In this document: positions 59,938-64,000 of the stretch, piece after piece | How positions within the stretch are numbered: the stretch's first letter is position 1 | How the letters are laid out: each line of letters begins with the position of its first letter | NCBI GenBank assembly: GCA_010015675.1 | Contig: ML976984.1 | Coordinates: 522,310-586,309 of the forward strand | Length of the DNA stretch: 64,000 nt | Reading direction: 5' to 3' | Source: Byssothecium circinans | Lineage: Eukaryota > Ascomycota > Dothideomycetes > Pleosporales > Massarinaceae | Notes under the pieces: model-generated | Told to the model about the DNA's origin: nothing | Databases searched by the model: none | Seen by the model: only the letters and a program-made list of their open reading frames with translations | Program-made: the position numbers and the translations under genes

Positions 59938-61590
59938 ATGCTTCCCCCAGACGACGATTGCGATACCTGCGTCCCGGACTGGGCGCCAAAACGAAGAGCT
60001 CCAGCTGCGATAGCGATATCAGCGCTTCCATTCGTATTGACATTCTTCATTGTCGCCGTCGCTGTGTCGCATAAGCTCTTCCCGCTGTTATCTGGCCATG
60101 CCAACGTCAAGAATCATCATGATGGTGCACAGCTCTCAGGCTTTGCACGGCGCGCAAAGACCTCGATCTCGAAGAAACTGCGCATAACAGCGCGTTCGCT
60201 TGCGAGCATCACTTTTTCGACAAACATCGCCCTCTCCGCTGTACTCGTCGAGCTGATCCTGTGCGAGATCTCAAATACAATCAATCCAACTACTCGCGCT
60301 TTGGCCCTCAAGATCACGCTACCGTCACTACTGTTCCTCCTCATCATCGCCACGCCGGCCTTGATCATACACTCGGTCATTTCCGATGCTGGATGGAACC
60401 TTCGCGGAACGCAGAAGAGCCATCGCCGGGTGGCATGGTTGCTGGAGCTGACGGGGCTTGCGCTTTGGCTTGCTGGGTTCTGGTACATCGGCCGGGGACT
60501 TCTGGGGTCATATCTGCATGAAGAGACGTATCTTCATACACATACGTTCAGCGAAGGATGCCTGGAGAGGATTGGGGTAATTGGCATCAGCCTGATGGCC
60601 TCTCTCGCCGGGTTCGCAGCTGTCAGTTCACTGTGGCAGACCTTTGGCGTCAAGTACCGTCCTGTAAGTGACCATATCCGGACAAATACTTGATGCTCAT
60701 GCGGAAAGGTTACCGAGTCGGACATTGCTCGTAAGCAAGGAGGGTTAGATGCTACAAACGACATGCTGCTCACAAAGGAGAGCCGATTACGAGCCATACA
60801 GCGGAAGCTATCGGATACCCAACAGGAAGGCTTCATGACCCGGGTAGTCGGCAGTCTGCGAGGAAACCCAGATGTAACAGAGCGCAACACCCTTCAGCTT
60901 GAGATTCAAGGCCTTGAAACCATGCGGACCACACTGCAAAACTCCCTTACAGTACTCCATTCCCGACGGCAAACACAGTTACGGACACATACGGCTTATG
61001 GTCGACTACTCAACCTCTTCTCCTTCGTCTTTTCTTTGTACTGCGCCTACCGAATCACAGCGACTGCGTTCACCACCTTGCGTCGCTTCTCCTCTCCAAC
61101 CACAAGCTTCTCCAATACAGATCCAATCAATAACTTTCTCGCGCTGTTAGCCAAACACTGGGATCCTACTATAGATCGTGTGGCCTGGAGTCGCACGATC
61201 TCCTTCCTTCTCTCCGGCATCATGCTCCTCGCTTCATTCAACAGCGTCGTTCAGACCTTCTTCCTCTTTGCGCGCGTTCTCCCCGGTATCCTTCATCACG
61301 CACGCGCCAATTTTGCACTCCTCATCTCGCAAATTGCTGCTACCTACGTGATAAGCTCGGCGCTGCTGCTGCGTAGTAATTTGCCGGTCGAGATGAAGAG
61401 CGCGATTTCAGATGCTTTGGGCGCACCGCTCGAGCCTGCATTTACGGAAAGGTGGTTTGAGGCATGGTTTTTGCTGGTTAGCGCAGGAACGGCTGCGGGA
61501 TTGTGGCTTGGGAAGAGGATCAAGGGTCGGGGCTGGGATGATGATGATGAGTTTGGGGAGGCCGATGTGGAGATGGGGAAGCTGAATTGA
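59938..61590 (+). CDS. Golgi pH regulator / GTG-type multi-pass membrane protein
   Basis: Members of this family (GPHR in animals, GTG in plants) are multi-span membrane proteins implicated in Golgi acidification and anion conductance. Exons 59938-60663 and 60709-61590 give 535 residues. Hydrophobic segments include IAISALPFVLTFFIVAVAV, ITLPSLLFLLIIATPALII, LLELTGLALWLAGFWYIGRG and ISLMASLAGFAAVSSLW. The family hinge GFAAVSSLWQTFGVKYRPVT is next, followed by a coiled segment (about 255-330), and then the ABA-GPCR-type C-terminal half with AYGRLLNLFSFVFSLYCAYR, FLLSGIMLLASFNSVVQTFF and a last pair of segments. The acidic tail is WDDDDEFGEADVEM. The ATG at 59938 gives a short acidic N-terminus. 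The single intron (45 nt) has a GTAAGT donor. Confidence 0.88.
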
Positions 61591-62168
61591 ACTTCGCATG
61601 TGTTATTATGTACTTAGCACTTGTATTTGGTACATGTACTAATGCGTGAGTTCGTCCATGAGCATGACAGGCAATCGTATTGAAAAGCTGTCTTTCGTGG
61701 AGGAGGGAAAGCATTATGGTGGAAGTCAAAGAGTAGCCTTTTAACATACATCGTCTGTATAGCTCTGCCAGAGTTTTCACGGGTACCTTAACGAGATTGC
61801 CACTGCTGGTTTTCACATCCCCCGCGAGAGGTTGTACAACAGTGAGAGAAGCATAGGGATCCAACAATTCTTTGGGCATCAATACCACCGGGAAAAGACT
61901 TAGTTTCCCCAATTTCCCATCTCATTCATCAGCATGCACCATCAGCGCTGACGAATGCCGCCATCTGCTGACTTTAATGAAAGTTGACGTCGACGCTTCC
62001 CAACCTGGCACCCCGCTGAGACTGTTTGCATTATGACGTCGTGCGTGGGGCAGCTTCTCAATGAAAAGCGAGCGAGGGGTCGCGCGTCGTACTCCATCCT
62101 TCACTTCATCGACATCTCGAACCCATCCTCGAACTCCAATTGATTGTTCAAACCCAAACAAACACCTT
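61591..62168. other. Intergenic
   Basis: Downstream flank of the GPHR-like gene and promoter of the small gene at 62352. No gene was seen; minus-strand frames 61520-61912 and 61922-62185 lack domain content. Confidence 0.5.
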
Positions 62169-62225
62169 GTAAGTCTTATTCCCACCCTCGCGTGCGACCA
62201 TCAAGCCTACTAACACTCCCCGTAG
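62169..62225 (+). other. Probable 5'-UTR intron of the gene at 62352
   Basis: A GTAAGT donor at 62169, a textbook CTACTAACA branch site (about 62207-62215) and a CCCGTAG acceptor ending at 62225 define a 57-nt intron upstream of the ATG. All three signals are near perfect, so a spliced leader is likely. Confidence 0.65.
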
Positions 62226-62351
62226 ACGTACCAAACCCACAACCCACCAAACCGTATGCCCACCTCGCCCTTCCATCTAACACCCTCCAAATACCATTTC
62301 CCCCAGTCCTCACCATAATCTATCAAACTCACACCTCCGCCCAGATCCACA

Positions 62352-62564
62352 ATGTCCGCTCCCAACGCCGGTCGTCAGTCCCCTGACCCCGAGAACCAGT
62401 CCAGCGGCCAATCCGGCGCCACCACCACAAACATCAACAAGCAAGGCGGCGCGCCCTCGCAAGAACACGCAAAGGAGGCTTCGGACAACCAGAAAGCGGG
62501 GTTGAGCTCCAACCCAACGCATCCGCTCGAGAAGCACGCCGAGGAGAAGACGAGCAAACAGTAA
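62352..62564 (+). CDS. Small hydrophilic protein of unknown function
   Basis: A single-exon frame of 70 residues beginning MSAPNAGRQSPDPENQSSGQ and ending SSNPTHPLEKHAEEKTSKQ. It is highly polar (Ser/Gln/Asn/Lys/Glu-rich), without hydrophobic core, Cys or membrane segment, so probably disordered. The ending NPTHPLEKHAEEK is familiar to me from many small fungal proteins of unknown function, sometimes listed as stress-related; I cannot confirm that here. Evidence for the gene is the good start context (CACAATGTCC), codon bias towards C-ending codons, and the clean 5'-UTR intron just upstream. Confidence 0.75.
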   Translation: MSAPNAGRQSPDPENQSSGQSGATTTNINKQGGAPSQEHAKEASDNQKAGLSSNPTHPLEKHAEEKTSKQ

Positions 62565-63365
62565 GGGATGGCGGTGTACGATATGTGAGCATGGTATCAT
62601 CATGGTTGGGATGGAACAGGTGTGCTTGAGAGCATTATGAACGACTTTAGAGTTTGATACTTGCGGAAATGTAATGGTCATGACTGACGTCATGCTTCCT
62701 TACGTTGAGGTCTGCTGTGAACTTTCATTATTTCTCTTGAGGTTTCTCGGTCTCTTAAACCTCTTCTGTCTGGCTATAGCGTGGTGTAGCAATGCATGTC
62801 GGATCACATCGCTGCACTCAATACTGTCGTGTAAAACTTTCTCGGTGATAATCTAACTCTTTTCAGTGCTACCGCGCAATATTAACTAAAATTATTGTGT
62901 TTATGAGACCACGGGAGAGTACCCTTGCGGCCTTTGCTTTGACCGTTGGGTTCTATTGGATTGGGCTGTGTCGTTCTTTCCGACTCTCTCATAGCATCAT
63001 GAATATTAGACGTTCGGTGCACTGACAATCCCTTGCCTACCTTTTCCATAAAATGCTCATATTCTTAAAAGTATATATCTGCTCTCGTCGATAGGGAAGC
63101 GGCGCGGGGTGGCGAATCTAGTTGTCGTAGTACGGTAGCTTGGTTGAGAGAATCGTAACTTCCTCTTCCTGTGAGCCCACGTTGAAGAGTTGTGTCATCA
63201 TCTTTCAAGGCAAGAGCATTTCTCTTGACCTTCGAAATCTCTGATTGACACAGTGTCCATTTAATTTCAGTTCGTCTTCCCAATTCAAATCGTTTCTTCA
63301 AGTTTCGCTTTGCAACTTCTCCGTCTCGTTTACCGCCCTACAATTCAAGTCATTCTCCTTTCATC
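62565..63365. other. Intergenic
   Basis: Promoter and 3' flanks; T-rich near 62700-62900. The minus-strand frame 63065-63301 is not credible. No structured element was noted. Confidence 0.45.
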
Positions 63366-64000
63366 ATGCAGTTCCCTACATTCCAAAACCGCCTCCGTAA
63401 GATCATTGAGGGCATTCGAGGATTTGGCGATCTGGATATGACAGTACAATGGAAAAAGGACCTGGATAGTGCAGAAACTGAGTACTGGGTCGAAGCTATC
63501 TCCAAGGGGACCTCAGACAAGGTGAAGAAGATCCTCGACCAAGAGAATCCGCCATCTGTGGCCGATATCCGCGGCCTCGATGTTGTCGATGGTGACAATT
63601 TTGACCCTAGCGCCTATCTCGGCTTCACTGAGCCCTCAATCATCAGTGAATATAAAAAATCTGTCCGCTACACCGGTTCGGGGACGGGAGTAGGATGGGG
63701 AATTGGCAAGCGTACGGGGCAGCATCTCAACGAGGAATATCGTGACAAGGAACTCGAGTAGGTATACCTCACTCTGCTTAACACCTACTTGCCTTGTTCT
63801 ATCCCTCTCTGATGTCCTTTTGTCTTCGTAATACCTGTCTAATCAGAGATGCCAACCGAGCCAAAGTACCTGCCTAATATTTGCTTCTTGGTGCTTACCA
63901 TTTGTCTTAGGAAGCATCCCTACCATCCCTTTTACCACACTCTTCAGGACCGCACTCGCACCCTACAGTCCTTCGTCGTTATGGTCATGGGATGGCTCTC
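63366..64000 (+). CDS. Unrecognised protein, probably continuing past the window edge
   Basis: The frame from the ATG at 63366 encodes 131 residues to a TAG at 63759-63761. It begins MQFPTFQNRLRKIIEGIRGF with charged, ordered-looking sequence (KKDLDSAETEYWVEAISKGT, VADIRGLDVVDGDNFDPSAY) and a Gly-rich GSGTGVGWGIGKRTG. The apparent stop follows a possible donor (GA|GTAGGT at 63758). A TTAG acceptor at 63910 with a CTTAC branch 20 nt before it would join EKHPYHPFYHTLQDRTRTL and keep the frame open to the window end. I therefore think the gene continues to the right, with an intron at 63758-63910; the alternative is a complete 131-residue protein. No family is recognised. Confidence 0.55.

Overview
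The window is nuclear DNA of a filamentous ascomycete (Pezizomycotina). Nearly every gene carries short introns of about 45-65 nt with GTRNGT donors and CTNAC-like branch sites. The gene set is typical of moulds: ERG6, a GRIP golgin, zuotin, an F-BAR/SH3 protein, a fungal rhodopsin-like 7TM protein and others. Dothideomycetes is my best guess for the class, but that is only an impression. Exon coordinates were derived by hand from splice signals and frame continuity; no alignment was run.

Left core block (1-32.4 kb), gene dense. In order: PDH E1-beta (partial, -), ERG6 sterol methyltransferase (-), the SLT11/ECM2 splicing factor (+), MZM1 (-), lunapark (+), an acidic-tailed hypothetical protein (-), a small hypothetical protein (+), HRI1 (-), ribosomal protein L13 (-), a coiled-coil protein (-), a 1070-residue LRR protein (+), an F-BAR/SH3 protein of the Cdc15/Imp2 type (+), an aldo/keto reductase (+) and NOT1, the 2294-residue scaffold of CCR4-NOT (+). 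Several neighbours are head to head over short intervals (ERG6/SLT11 429 bp, MZM1/lunapark 260 bp, coiled-coil/LRR 665 bp), so shared promoters are likely.

Middle region (32.4-48 kb), gene poor and accessory in character. It holds a fungal rhodopsin-domain 7TM protein (-), a secreted aerolysin-fold protein (-), a small TATA-driven two-exon gene (+), a short nucleoside monophosphate kinase (-) and a Cys-rich single-pass surface protein whose frame is broken (-). Long gaps separate them. The gaps contain a 38-bp imperfect inverted repeat, a GC-rich hairpin and a group of tRNA-like sequences with pol III box matches.

Right core block (48-64 kb): a universal-stress-protein gene (-), an SRPK-type kinase (-), a GRIP golgin (-) head to head with the ribosome-associated J-protein zuotin (+), a Golgi pH regulator/GPHR-like membrane protein (+), a 70-residue hydrophilic protein with a 5'-UTR intron (+), and an unrecognised gene that probably runs off the right edge (+).

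The genes do not form one pathway. The core blocks mix mRNA metabolism (SLT11, NOT1, SRPK), translation (RPL13, zuotin), ER/Golgi membrane biology (lunapark, golgin, GPHR) and mitochondria (PDH, MZM1). I found no convincing biosynthetic cluster, CRISPR array or intact transposase.
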